A DNA stretch of 64,000 nt from a bacterium (GTDB lineage: Bacteria > 4484-113 > JAFGCY01), in assembly GCA_020440605.1 (NCBI GenBank), contig JAGRNT010000005.1, positions 62,001 to 126,000 of the forward strand, written 5' to 3'. A program made the translations under genes and the position numbers. How positions within the stretch are numbered: position 1 is the first letter of the stretch; each line of letters begins with the position of its first letter. The notes under the pieces are model-generated. The model worked only from the letters and a program-made list of their open reading frames with translations. It searched no databases and was not told the DNA's origin. Shown piece after piece: positions 6,122 through 15,270 of this stretch.

Positions 6122-7651
6122 ATGGACTTACGCATAGATAAAGACAGCGAGCAGCCGATCTACGAGCAGATCCGCCGGCAGATCGTGCAGCTCGTGCGTG
6201 ACGGCCTGCTGCCCCCGGGCAGCAAGATCCCCTCCGTGCGGCAGCTGGCCCTCAAGCTCGGGGTCGGCAAGAACACGGTCAGCCAGGCCTACGATGAACT
6301 CTCGGCCGAGAGCATCATCGAGACCCGGCACGGCAGTGGTACCTATATCACTGACAGCCCGGGGATCGCCATCGAGCACAACCTGCGCTCCCAGAAGGAG
6401 AACGGCAATGGTGAGGCCGGGCAGAAGATGCGCTGGGATCCCTATAACTTCCGCAGCGAATTCTTCGGCCTGCCGCGCAGCCCGCGGGATGAGGAACTGA
6501 TCGATTTCACTCAGGCCAGCCCCGATCCCGAACTGTTCCCCTTCGAGCGGATCAAGCAGGTCTCCGCCAATATGCTCTGGTATCCCAAGGAATTCTTCTT
6601 TGACCGGGGCAATGCCCAGGGCTACCAGCCACTGGTGGAGCATCTCGAGAAGCAGATGGCACTCAGTGGTGTGGCCATGGCCGAGGGTGAGAATGACATC
6701 ATCATCACCGCCGGCTTCCGCCGCGCCCTGGACCTGATCCTCGGCTTCATTCTGCAGCCCGGCCAGAAGGTTGCCGTTGAAGTTCCGAGCTACAGCGGCC
6801 TGCTGAATGTGCTGATTGCCAAGCGGGTCGGGATTGAACCGGTGCCGATGGACAGCGAGGGCATGGACACCGCCTACCTGGAAGGCCTGGTGCGCCGCGG
6901 GGAGATTTCCGCGGTGATCACGATCCCGACCTACCACAACCCGACGGGGATCACGATGTCCCAGGCCCGGCGCGAGCATCTGCTTGAGATCGCCGCGCGC
7001 TACAACCTGCCGATCATCGAGGATGACTGGGGCCGCGAACTGCGCTATGAAGGCGTGGCCCCGCCGCCGCTGAAGGCCATGGATACGGGTGGGCATGTGA
7101 TCCACATCGGCACCTACAGCAAGGTCTTCCTGCCCGGCCTGCGCATCGGCTGGATGACGATCCCTTCGGAGATCGCCGTCCCGCAGGTGCGGGCCAAGAT
7201 GGGTCTCGACAGCAGTGATTCCTACTTCCTGCAGTCCCTGCTGCATGAATTCATCATAAAAGGCCACTTCGCCAAGCATGTGCGCAAGACCCTCAAGGAA
7301 TACAAGAAGCGCCGCAATCTGATGGTGGATGCCCTGAATGCGCACCTGCCACCAGGCTGCAGCTTCGTCGAACCACATGGTGGTTTCAGCCTGTGGTTGA
7401 ATCTTCCGGAGAACATCCAGTCCCTGCCGCTGCTGGGCCTGGCCCGCAAGGCGGATGTGGACTTCACACCGGCGAACATGATGATGCCTGAACGCAATGA
7501 CATGAATGGCCTGCGCCTGAGCTTCTCGCGCGTCAGCCCGGATGATATTGAGGAAGGCATCAAGGCACTCTGCAGTGTGATCAAGGACTGCATTGACAAC
7601 CCGGCGCTGCTCAAGGGCGGAGCCCATGACTTCGAGGACCTCTACAAATGA
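6122..7651 (+). CDS. Second MocR-family regulator (GntR HTH + aminotransferase fold)
   Basis: The 509-residue protein has an N-terminal GntR winged helix (about 10-76; PIYEQIRRQIVQLV and IPSVRQLALKLGVGKNTVSQ), then a PLP fold-type I domain. K334 in TYSKVFLPGLRIGWM is the expected PLP Lys, YHNPTG (271-276) carries the Asn and EDDWG (300-304) the Asp of the cofactor site. I chose the ATG at 6122 because the HTH begins right after it; a GTG at 6077 would add 15 residues. Its stop codon overlaps the next gene by ATGA, so the secreted lipoprotein at 7648 is probably co-translated. It is only distantly similar to the MocR at 433-1860. Confidence 0.9.
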   Translation: MDLRIDKDSEQPIYEQIRRQIVQLVRDGLLPPGSKIPSVRQLALKLGVGKNTVSQAYDELSAESIIETRHGSGTYITDSPGIAIEHNLRSQKENGNGEAGQKMRWDPYNFRSEFFGLPRSPRDEELIDFTQASPDPELFPFERIKQVSANMLWYPKEFFFDRGNAQGYQPLVEHLEKQMALSGVAMAEGENDIIITAGFRRALDLILGFILQPGQKVAVEVPSYSGLLNVLIAKRVGIEPVPMDSEGMDTAYLEGLVRRGEISAVITIPTYHNPTGITMSQARREHLLEIAARYNLPIIEDDWGRELRYEGVAPPPLKAMDTGGHVIHIGTYSKVFLPGLRIGWMTIPSEIAVPQVRAKMGLDSSDSYFLQSLLHEFIIKGHFAKHVRKTLKEYKKRRNLMVDALNAHLPPGCSFVEPHGGFSLWLNLPENIQSLPLLGLARKADVDFTPANMMMPERNDMNGLRLSFSRVSPDDIEEGIKALCSVIKDCIDNPALLKGGAHDFEDLYK

Positions 7652-9486
7652 TACGGATGGGAATCACACTCCTGGCAATCCTGCTGCTGGCGTCCTGTAC
7701 GGCCGGCAACAGCGGGCTGACGCCGGACGGCCTGGATGGAGTCAGGCTGCTGGAGGGGACCTCCCCTGACAATGTGCGGCTGAGCAGCAGCGGCAGCGAG
7801 CTGCTGCTGGAGCTGCTGCCAGGCCGGAGCGGGGCCTTCGTGGAAATCACCCCGCCCTTTGAGGCGCGCTTCTTCGAGGAGCAGTGGACAGCTGACAACG
7901 GCACGGTGCATCTGGTGCAACCGGTTGGCAGCAGGCTGCAGATCGGCGTCGCCCCAACGCGGGAGTACAGCGGTCAACCCGTCAGCCTGCGGCTCAGCCG
8001 GGGCAGCGTTGACAGAAGCCCGAGCTCGCCGCCCCAGGGCAACATCAACAAGGTGCAGGACCTGACGGTCGCCGATCTCGGCGCTGGCAATGTCCTGATG
8101 CAGTGGACGGAGCTGAACTGGGCGGACTATGACCATAACGGCGAAGTCGGAATATCCGACATCACCCCGCTGGCGGTCTACCTCGGCCAGTCCGGCACCT
8201 GGCTGCCGAGTGAGCCGCAGTACTGGGTGGACGGCGATGGCAACGGCCTGATCACCCTCGCGGACATCACCCCGATCGCCGTCAATTTCCAGAACAGCGT
8301 CAAGGGCTACAACACCTACCGCGTGGCGGGCAGCACGCCGCCGGCCTATGGCCTGCTGCAGTTCGCCCCCGCCAGTGAGGCCCAGGTCAACCAGGGCCTG
8401 CCCCGCACTTATTCAGTGACAGTTTCCAGTCCGCCGGATGGCACATTCACTGTGCGTCCCGTGGATTTCGGGGACCTGGAAGGCATTGAAAGCGTGGCCG
8501 CCGTGCTCAGCAGCGCGCCCAATCTGGAAGTCAACCTGGACATCACCGGCCAGATGCTCTATGACCAGAGCACCGGCCTGCCCTCGACCTTCACCAATGA
8601 CACCGTGATCCTGCGCATCATTGACGATCTGAAGGAAGTGGATGCCATCGAGTTCGGCACGGTCACCCCGCTGGCCAACGGCCAGTTCAGCGTGAGTGGT
8701 CTACCCCAGGGCCAGAGCCTGTTCCTGCAGGTGGCCTACGAGCCGACCGTGGATCTCGGCACCGGTGGAGCAAAGGCTCCGGCCCGTGCCGGCTCCGCCC
8801 TGTACCGCCGCGTCAGCGAGATCCCCGAGGGTGCTGAAGTCACGACGATCCCGCTGCGCCTGCCCGTCGGCGATGACCCGGTGGTGCTGGACACGGCGAT
8901 CGACCTCGGGATGGTCAATCCCGCCGGCGGCTTCTTCGTCAACCTGGATGACACCCAGAACATCCCAGGTGACAACCCGGCCACGCCCGCCGTTGAGAAC
9001 GGCTACACCGTCCAGCGCGACCTGCGCCTGAACTATGTTGACAACCTGCTCTCCGGCGACACCAATGCCGACCTGAGCTTCGTGGATGAGCCGGAGCTGC
9101 GTGACAGCGACCGCGACTGCCTGAGTGCCAAGCGCGAGGAGCAGGTGCTCGATGACGACGACGAGTACGAGAACCGGCCTGAGCTGGAGATCGAGGGCAC
9201 GGTGACCGGCTTCGACCAGCTCAACGGACTGATCTTCCTCACGAACGCAATCATCGAGGTCGGTGAGGTGGAGAAGCCGCTGCCCAATGACGTGGTGGTC
9301 TACTTCACCGAGTTCACGCCCTTCGAGTTCCGGGACAAGATCAATGACATCGAAGGCAAGCTCAACCCGGATGAGATCCTCGCCGGTGACCTGCTGAAGA
9401 TCGACCTCTACGCTCTTGAGGACAGCGGCGACATCCTGCCCACCAAGTACTGGGTGGAGCATGTCCGCAAGGTGATCGACGACTAG
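7648..9486 (+). CDS. Lipoprotein with dockerin-like repeat pair
   Basis: The 612-residue product begins with a signal peptide and lipobox (LLLASC, Cys17). Residues 160-180 and 194-215 form two dockerin-type EF-hand-like repeats (DYDHNGEVGISDITPLAV; DGDGNGLITLADITPIAV), which bind calcium in known dockerins. They are followed by KGYNTYRV, a strand that commonly opens a fibronectin-like region in such proteins. The middle is a series of beta-rich segments. The last 100 residues (from about 510) start with ELEIEGTVTGFDQLNG and look like a distant DUF5666-type barrel. No scaffoldin or cohesin partner is seen in the window. The start overlaps the MocR stop codon. Confidence 0.85.
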   Translation: MIRMGITLLAILLLASCTAGNSGLTPDGLDGVRLLEGTSPDNVRLSSSGSELLLELLPGRSGAFVEITPPFEARFFEEQWTADNGTVHLVQPVGSRLQIGVAPTREYSGQPVSLRLSRGSVDRSPSSPPQGNINKVQDLTVADLGAGNVLMQWTELNWADYDHNGEVGISDITPLAVYLGQSGTWLPSEPQYWVDGDGNGLITLADITPIAVNFQNSVKGYNTYRVAGSTPPAYGLLQFAPASEAQVNQGLPRTYSVTVSSPPDGTFTVRPVDFGDLEGIESVAAVLSSAPNLEVNLDITGQMLYDQSTGLPSTFTNDTVILRIIDDLKEVDAIEFGTVTPLANGQFSVSGLPQGQSLFLQVAYEPTVDLGTGGAKAPARAGSALYRRVSEIPEGAEVTTIPLRLPVGDDPVVLDTAIDLGMVNPAGGFFVNLDDTQNIPGDNPATPAVENGYTVQRDLRLNYVDNLLSGDTNADLSFVDEPELRDSDRDCLSAKREEQVLDDDDEYENRPELEIEGTVTGFDQLNGLIFLTNAIIEVGEVEKPLPNDVVVYFTEFTPFEFRDKINDIEGKLNPDEILAGDLLKIDLYALEDSGDILPTKYWVEHVRKVIDD

Positions 9487-9528
9487 GCGATTTGCCCACG
9501 GAAATTCGAAAGCCCGCCGGCGCTGAGT

Positions 9529-9534
9529 TACAAT
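9529..9534 (+). promoter_or_regulatory. -10 hexamer of a leaderless transcript
   Basis: TACAAT ends 6 nt before the GTG start at 9541 and no Shine-Dalgarno sequence is present. A start of transcription at or next to the GTG follows from this spacing. Confidence 0.6.
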
Positions 9535-9540
9535 CGCGCT

Positions 9541-10212
9541 GTGCGGGCTTTCCTCCTTTCAATCGCGACTCTCCTGCTGCTCGGCGGGCTGTGCTCCTGT
9601 GAGTACCCCGAGCAGGGTTACTTCGAACTGGCCGGCCTCGACGGGGACGGCAGGCTCGTCGCCAGCCAGCTCTTCATCGTCGAGGAGTACGTTGACGACA
9701 GCGAGATGACCACCGGCTTCGGGCTGCTGCTGCCGCATGTGGACGGCCGCCAGCTCGTCAGCATCCCGATGGATCCCACCGAGGGCTTTGAAGCGCGCGG
9801 CTGGATCGTGCGCACCAATGCCCGCCAGACGGGGCATGGCAACCTGCTGCTGGAAATGACGCATATCGCCGAGCGCCTCAAGCTGCAGGGCAGCCTGCAC
9901 GTGGCCGGCCGGGAAAGCGCGGAGGAATTCCATGCCACGCTGCGCTCCGATGAGGATGCCACGGCGATCCTCTTCGTGGGCGGTGCCCCGCCGCTGCCGG
10001 AGGCATTCCGCGGTGCCGTGAACTGGGAGCTGCGCCGCCTGGATGAGGATGTGTTCGAGGCCCGCACGGGGCTCAGCCTCAGCAGTCCGCGCGTTCCGCT
10101 CCAGCCCTGGGACATGTATGAAGAGGACGGTTCGCTCGCGGCGGAGCAGTCCGCGGCCCGCTCCGAGCCCGGTCCGGACCGGGGACAGCCTGTTGACAAG
10201 CCCCGCCCCTGA
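9541..10212 (+). CDS. Lipoprotein of unknown function, 223 aa
   Basis: A GTG start gives a signal peptide with lipobox LGGLCSC, predicting lipid anchoring. The mature part is beta-rich and acidic, with segments such as YVDDSEMTTGFGLLLPHVD and a Pro/Ser-rich, probably disordered C-terminus. I do not recognise a domain. A leaderless promoter is likely (TACAAT at 9529-9534). The gene is isolated, 54 nt after the dockerin-like lipoprotein. Confidence 0.75.
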   Translation: MRAFLLSIATLLLLGGLCSCEYPEQGYFELAGLDGDGRLVASQLFIVEEYVDDSEMTTGFGLLLPHVDGRQLVSIPMDPTEGFEARGWIVRTNARQTGHGNLLLEMTHIAERLKLQGSLHVAGRESAEEFHATLRSDEDATAILFVGGAPPLPEAFRGAVNWELRRLDEDVFEARTGLSLSSPRVPLQPWDMYEEDGSLAAEQSAARSEPGPDRGQPVDKPRP

Positions 10213-10287
10213 AAGGCGCGGGTTGAACTGTCGCCAAATTCCTTTCAAGCCCCGGTGAACAGTATTAACGGTCAGCAGCGGCAGTGC

Positions 10288-10293
10288 TAAGCT
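10288..10293 (+). promoter_or_regulatory. Possible -10 hexamer of a leaderless transcript
   Basis: TAAGCT fits TANNNT and ends 6 nt before the ATG at 10300. It is a weaker match to TATAAT than the others in this window. Confidence 0.4.
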
Positions 10294-10299
10294 CCCCGC

Positions 10300-10596
10300 A
10301 TGCTGGGAATTTTCGAGGAACTGGCACAAAAGACCAGTGCCGTAATGACTGAGGAAATCGTCGAGGTCCAGCGCATCGAATGTCTCGGAGCGGCCTTCAA
10401 CGGGCAGCGCGGGCAGTTCCGCATCAGCTGGATGATCGACCTGGGCTGGACCCGGGTCAGCACCCACCTGATGGTTTCCGAGACGGATGTCGAGCGCGGT
10501 GAGGACTGGCTCGTCGAACGCTTCTGCCGCAACATCCTGGAGCGCGTATCCGGGGTGCGGGCCTTTTCGCCCGATGGCCGTGAAGCGGTGGCGTAA
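10300..10596 (+). CDS. Small cytoplasmic protein of unknown function, 98 aa
   Basis: This is a 98-residue soluble protein without signal peptide or membrane segment. It is mixed alpha/beta, with a predicted amphipathic start (MLGIFEELAQKTSAV) and a centre that reads GQFRISWMIDLGWTRVSTHLM. I do not recognise it. Upstream is TAAGCT followed by 6 nt and ATG, with no ribosome site, so it may be leaderless. The coding potential is supported by GC-rich third positions like the neighbours. Confidence 0.65.
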   Translation: MLGIFEELAQKTSAVMTEEIVEVQRIECLGAAFNGQRGQFRISWMIDLGWTRVSTHLMVSETDVERGEDWLVERFCRNILERVSGVRAFSPDGREAVA

Positions 10597-10703
10597 ACGC
10601 CCATTGATTCACGAATGGCGACTATGATCAGTCAGAATCGGCACTCCGCCTTTGTGCGCATGGTATCATCTGCCCATCTGGCCCACCGGCCGGAGGTAGA
10701 GCT

Positions 10704-12554
10704 ATGCGACATACACCTGAACTGATCATCACTTTCGCGCTGCTGGCGGTCTGCACTGCAGCCCCCGCCTCTTCGGCCTATGACGAGGCCCGCTACCGAG
10801 ACAGCGTGGAGTACTTCTCCAGCGACGAACTTGAGGGCCGCATGAGCGGCACCCCCGGCTGCGAGAAGGCCGCGCAGTACATCGCGAACATCTTCATCGA
10901 CATCGGCCTGGAACCCGCCGGGGTGGACGGCAGCTTCATGCAGCCCTTCGACTTCACGAGCGGCGTGGAACTCGGCACTGAGAACCATGCCTTCTGGGGC
11001 GCGCATGGCCAGAACACATCCTGGGAACTGGGCACGGACTGGACCCCGCTGCACTTCTGCCCCGACGGCCTGGTCTCGAGCGGGATCATCTTCGCAGGCT
11101 ATGGCATCACCAGCGAGGAGTATGGCTACGACGACTACGAGGGCCTGGATGTGAAGGGCAAGGTCGTCGCCGTGCTGCGCCATGAGCCGCAGACGGAGGA
11201 CGAGAACCTGTTCGCCGGGCGGCGCATGTCGCATTACGGCGATCTGCGCTACAAGGCCCAGAATGCCTACCGCCACGGTGCCGCGGCGCTGGTGGTCGTG
11301 AGCGGCCCGCAGGACCGCCTGGCCGAGGAGGGCGACCCGCTGCTGGAGCTGGGCAGCGGTGATGTCTACGGCGAGGCCCCGATCCCGGTCGTTCATCTGA
11401 AGCGCGAGCGCCTGCAGGAGCTGCTGAGCTACTGGGAGGGTGACCTCGCGAAGATGCAGGACACGATGGATACCGAGCTCACACCGCAGACGCTCGACAT
11501 GAGCTACCTCACGGTGGAACTCAGCACGGACATGGAGCGCCGCTTCAGCCGCACTGACAACGTGGTCGGGCTGCTGCGCGGCACGGAGCTGCCGGATGAG
11601 TACATCGTGATCGGCGCGCACTATGACCACCTCGGCCACGGCGAGGCCCGCAGCTCCCTCACGCCGGAGGAGCTGAACGCACTCAGCTGGCATGATCGCA
11701 TCCACCACGGCGCGGATGACAACGCCAGCGGCAGCGCTGCCGTGCTGGAACTGGCGCGGCATTTCGCGGAAACCGGCAGCCGCCGCAGCCTGCTGTTCAT
11801 CGCCTTCAGCGGCGAGGAACTGGGGATCCTCGGCTCGCTGCACTACGTGCGCAATGCCACCGTGCCGCTCGGGAGCTGCGTGGCGATGCTCAACATGGAC
11901 ATGATCGGCCGCGTGCGCGAGGATGTGATCACCGTGCAGGGCCTGGGCAGCGCCGCGGAATGGCCGGAGCTGCTGGACAGCGCCAGCGCCGCCAGCGGGC
12001 TGGAAGTGAAGCGTTTTGACGACGGTGTGGGCGGCAGTGACTACACCGCCTTCTACACGCAGCAGCTGCCGGTGCTGAACTTCTTCTCCGGCCTGCATGA
12101 GCAGTACCACACCCCCGCTGACACTCCGGACCTGCTGAACTACGCAGGCGCGATCCAGGTTGTCAGCCTGGTTGGCGACGTGGTGGAGCGCCTCTCCGCC
12201 CAGGAGGGCGGCCTGAGCTTCACGGAGGATCTCTCACCGCAGATCAACCGCCAGGGCTCCGGCGAGGTGGACACCGGGCGCGGCTACAAGGTCAGCCTCG
12301 GCACGATCCCGGACTACAGCTACCTCGGTGGCGACGGCGTGCTGCTGGCCGGAGTGCGCCAGAACAGCCCGGCAAGCGAGGCCGGCCTGCAGACGGGCGA
12401 CCGCCTGGTCAGGATGGGCGAGGCCGTGATCCGCAACATCTACGACTTCACCTACGCGCTGGAGGAGCACAAGCCCGGCGATGTGGTGGAGCTCGTGGTG
12501 GTGCGCGACGGCGTGGAGCTGACGCTCAGCGCCGAGCTGAAGGGCCGCGGCTAG
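10704..12554 (+). CDS. Secreted M28-family zinc aminopeptidase with PDZ domain
   Basis: The 616-residue protein has a signal peptide (1-25), a PA-like insert (about 120-260) and an M28 catalytic domain (about 285-500). The metal ligands are all visible: H306 and D308 in GAHYDHLG, D338 in HHGADDNASG, E371-E372 in FSGEELG, D399 in NMDMIGR and H469 in HEQYHTPADTPD. A PDZ domain closes the protein (about 535-616; VRQNSPASEAGLQTGDRLVR). M28 enzymes of this build remove N-terminal residues from peptides outside the cytoplasm, and the PDZ domain usually docks substrate or partner tails. A GGAGG site lies 8 nt before the ATG. Confidence 0.93.
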   Translation: MRHTPELIITFALLAVCTAAPASSAYDEARYRDSVEYFSSDELEGRMSGTPGCEKAAQYIANIFIDIGLEPAGVDGSFMQPFDFTSGVELGTENHAFWGAHGQNTSWELGTDWTPLHFCPDGLVSSGIIFAGYGITSEEYGYDDYEGLDVKGKVVAVLRHEPQTEDENLFAGRRMSHYGDLRYKAQNAYRHGAAALVVVSGPQDRLAEEGDPLLELGSGDVYGEAPIPVVHLKRERLQELLSYWEGDLAKMQDTMDTELTPQTLDMSYLTVELSTDMERRFSRTDNVVGLLRGTELPDEYIVIGAHYDHLGHGEARSSLTPEELNALSWHDRIHHGADDNASGSAAVLELARHFAETGSRRSLLFIAFSGEELGILGSLHYVRNATVPLGSCVAMLNMDMIGRVREDVITVQGLGSAAEWPELLDSASAASGLEVKRFDDGVGGSDYTAFYTQQLPVLNFFSGLHEQYHTPADTPDLLNYAGAIQVVSLVGDVVERLSAQEGGLSFTEDLSPQINRQGSGEVDTGRGYKVSLGTIPDYSYLGGDGVLLAGVRQNSPASEAGLQTGDRLVRMGEAVIRNIYDFTYALEEHKPGDVVELVVVRDGVELTLSAELKGRG

Positions 12555-12640
12555 GACGGGCCCGGGCATCTGCTATGTTATGCAGCCCGCAGGGGACCGC
12601 GCGGATCGCTGCAGCCTGTGGGATGACTTCGGAGGCGGAT

Positions 12641-12853
12641 ATGAGCGAACAGGATCACATTGACCCGGATGGCGTGGAGCTCGGCGAGGACAGCCTGGAG
12701 CAGCAGCGCGCCGACATCGAGCGCATCAAGGATTATTGCCAGAAGCTCGGCGAGGGCATTTCGAACGCCGCCGACCTGCTGCTGCAGATGCGCGAACAGC
12801 TCGCGGAAATGGACATCCGCCTCAGGAAGCTCGAGGCGGGGAAGGACGCTTAG
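12641..12853 (+). CDS. Small acidic coiled-coil protein, 70 aa
   Basis: I place the start at the ATG at 12641, directly after GGAGGCGGAT; an in-frame upstream start at 12575 has no ribosome site. The product is acidic and helical, with a heptad-like pattern over ADIERIKDYCQKLGEG and LLQMREQLAEMDIRLRKLE. It resembles small oligomerisation proteins, but no family is recognised. It converges on the ankyrin lipoprotein gene with a 9-nt gap. Confidence 0.7.
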   Translation: MSEQDHIDPDGVELGEDSLEQQRADIERIKDYCQKLGEGISNAADLLLQMREQLAEMDIRLRKLEAGKDA

Positions 12854-12862
12854 GCGGCAGGC

Positions 12863-15193
12863 TCAGTACTGCAGGGAACCGTAGTTCAGCCTGATCTCAC
12901 CGAGCAGGTAATCCTGCAGCAGCAGTGGTGCAAGCTCGCTGGCAGGAGGCATCGAGCCGCCATACTCTTCAAGCAGGCCGATCAGCTCCTGGTTGCCACT
13001 GCGTACGGCCAGCTCCATAACACCGTTGCTGCTGTCATTCAACAGGCTGGATGGGCCATCATTTGCATTAGGATCCGCACCTGCCTCAAGCCACAGGCGC
13101 ACATTCTGAATGTTGGCGACAGGCTGGGACTCGCCATAGGCCTTGTACGCATCATGGTTGGCAGCTAACTGGCTGATTTCCGTCAGCAATCCGAGGTTGA
13201 CTGTTTCCATCTGCCCGCCATCAGCTGCACTGGCCTTGAGTATCTCGATCTGCTCTGCATCCGCTACCGGGAAGTTGTCAGCATAGCTGCAAGCGGGATC
13301 AGACAGTGACCAGTCCTGCCAGTCCGCCGGGGCCTGTTCCATCAGCACTGCAGCACAGGCGAAGCTGCCGGACAGGAAGGCATGGTCGATGGCCTTGCCG
13401 TAACTTTCCGCCGAGGAGAGAATGCCATCATCAAGTAGCACTTCCAGCGCGGCAGCGGAATCCTCATTCATGCTTATCCTCACAGGCAATGGCAGCAGTG
13501 TGCCGCTTTCAGTGTCCCGCTGCACTGCGGCCCCATGTTCAATCAACAGTCTGACAACAGCTGCATCATTCGAGGCGCAGGCTTGCTGCAAAGCTGTTGC
13601 ATATACCGGGTCATCCGTGATCATCAGCAGTGGAGGGATCCCGGCCAGACTCTCATCCACCAGGTCGTCAGGATCCCGGCCGGATTTCAGCTCTGACTCC
13701 AGCAGTTCCGTCCTGTCCATCCTCAGCATGTCAGCCAATTCAATCTCCGCGCCTAGGCTGACCAGCAGTTCGAACACATCAGAATGCCTGAATCTGGCAG
13801 CGTAGCCAGCCGCATCCGTTCTCTCGTAATCTCCGGCAGCGGCATACAGATTGCCAACAACTTTAGCTTCGCCCATCGCAGCCGCCATAGCAAGACTGAC
13901 AGGCACATTGCGGCTCAGCAGCTCCGCCATGATTTCCTCATTGCCGGCTTCCATGGAAGTCAACAGCAGATGTCGGGCGATGTCTTCCTGCCTGATGTCG
14001 ATGCCCAGGGACTGCAGCTGGTCAAGCACATCCACAGCGCTAAGTTCCGGATGCCGCTCACAATATCCCTGAACATTGCAGAAGTAGGCCATTCGCTCTC
14101 TGAAGCTGTCATCCTGCTTCGCCCAGGCAATGATGTCGTAGCCAAGGTCCTTCATTGCCAGCATGATTTCCAGGTCTGGAGTCAGCAAGGCCAGCCGCAC
14201 CCAGGGAGGATACTCAACTCCGGCTGCCTCGAACTGTGCACCGTTATCATGCAGGAACTGCAGTATCTCAGCAACACTTGAAGAGCGTGCAGGAATATCC
14301 GGGATGGCACGAGGGTACTTCCCTGGTGCAATGATTGCCGCCAATGCTTCTCCGAGCGCGTAACTGCCCACCACGTATCGTGGACTTTCATCGTCCTCAT
14401 ACTTCAAGCTGGACTCCCGCAGCTCGATAGTCAGGCCCTTGTCAATCATCACCTGCATCATGTCCGTGCTGTGCAATGCATCGTCAAACATGAACGGCTC
14501 CTTCCGGATGTCGCCAAAGCGGACCAGCATGTGACGCAGGTAATCAGGGTTGGAGCTGAAGCAGGCCTTCCTGATCATCTCGGCAAAGACGTAGTCCTCA
14601 GGCCTGTCTGCAAGCAGATAATCCAGCATCTGCGGGTTGGACGAATAATCCAGGTCCTGAATTTTCCAGTCATCTGAATTCGTATAACTGATCTGCAGGC
14701 CATTCTCGACAAGTACCGCCAGCACCTTGTCATCCATGCCCCGGCAGGCCAGTTCCAGTGTCAGCTCGTCACCGCCGGGCAGTCCGTAATCGCGGTTGTC
14801 ATCCGCATCCAGCAGCAGTTTGATGATCCTGGTACTGCCGTTGCGCACAGCAAAATGCAGCGCCGTGACATCGCCAACCTGCGCGGCGGCATCCCGGCCA
14901 TCCGCAAGCAGCTGCCTGATCCCAGCAACGTCATCTGCATTGGTGGCGCGGATGAAGGCCAGTGCATCCTGCTGCTCCTCAGTCAGATCCTGAACAGGAA
15001 GCTCGTCCAGCAGACTGGCGATCTGATCCATGCTGCGCGGCTCGTAGCGGATCTCACCCGCCACCGCTGGCCTGTCATTCGCAGTATTCCGTGCGCTCTG
15101 TTTCCGTGCATTGCCGCTGTCATTGCTGCAGCCAGCCAGCAGCATGGCAAGTGCACAGCCCGGCACCAGCCATTTCAGCAGATTCTGTCCCAT
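12863..15193 (-). CDS. Ankyrin-repeat lipoprotein, 776 aa
   Basis: A signal peptide ends in lipobox AMLLAGC. Repeats with the ankyrin pattern occur along the mature protein, for example VTALHFAVRNGSTRIIKLL, QQACASNDAAVVRLLIEHG and VMELAVRSGNQELIGLLEE; the middle ones are degenerate. Such repeats usually bind protein partners, here presumably in the periplasm or at the surface. TAAAAT ends 6 nt before the ATG on the minus strand, so the mRNA is probably leaderless. GC content and codon use look slightly lower than in neighbouring genes. Confidence 0.88.
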   Translation of the reverse strand: MGQNLLKWLVPGCALAMLLAGCSNDSGNARKQSARNTANDRPAVAGEIRYEPRSMDQIASLLDELPVQDLTEEQQDALAFIRATNADDVAGIRQLLADGRDAAAQVGDVTALHFAVRNGSTRIIKLLLDADDNRDYGLPGGDELTLELACRGMDDKVLAVLVENGLQISYTNSDDWKIQDLDYSSNPQMLDYLLADRPEDYVFAEMIRKACFSSNPDYLRHMLVRFGDIRKEPFMFDDALHSTDMMQVMIDKGLTIELRESSLKYEDDESPRYVVGSYALGEALAAIIAPGKYPRAIPDIPARSSSVAEILQFLHDNGAQFEAAGVEYPPWVRLALLTPDLEIMLAMKDLGYDIIAWAKQDDSFRERMAYFCNVQGYCERHPELSAVDVLDQLQSLGIDIRQEDIARHLLLTSMEAGNEEIMAELLSRNVPVSLAMAAAMGEAKVVGNLYAAAGDYERTDAAGYAARFRHSDVFELLVSLGAEIELADMLRMDRTELLESELKSGRDPDDLVDESLAGIPPLLMITDDPVYATALQQACASNDAAVVRLLIEHGAAVQRDTESGTLLPLPVRISMNEDSAAALEVLLDDGILSSAESYGKAIDHAFLSGSFACAAVLMEQAPADWQDWSLSDPACSYADNFPVADAEQIEILKASAADGGQMETVNLGLLTEISQLAANHDAYKAYGESQPVANIQNVRLWLEAGADPNANDGPSSLLNDSSNGVMELAVRSGNQELIGLLEEYGGSMPPASELAPLLLQDYLLGEIRLNYGSLQY

Positions 15194-15199
15194 AGCTGG

Positions 15200-15205
15200 A
15201 TTTTA
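15200..15205 (-). promoter_or_regulatory. -10 hexamer of a leaderless transcript
   Basis: The minus strand reads TAAAAT, 6 nt before the ATG at 15193. No Shine-Dalgarno sequence is present between them. It lies close to the divergent -10 at 15257-15262. Confidence 0.6.
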
Positions 15206-15256
15206 CTCCAGGCGGGGCAGGGCTGCCAATCCAGACACGGAACACCCGGCAGCGCA

Positions 15257-15262
15257 TACAAT
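15257..15262 (+). promoter_or_regulatory. -10 hexamer of a near-leaderless transcript
   Basis: TACAAT ends 8 nt before the ATG at 15271 and no ribosome site follows it. The 77-nt intergenic region therefore carries two back-to-back leaderless promoters. Confidence 0.55.
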
Positions 15263-15270
15263 CCGCTCTG

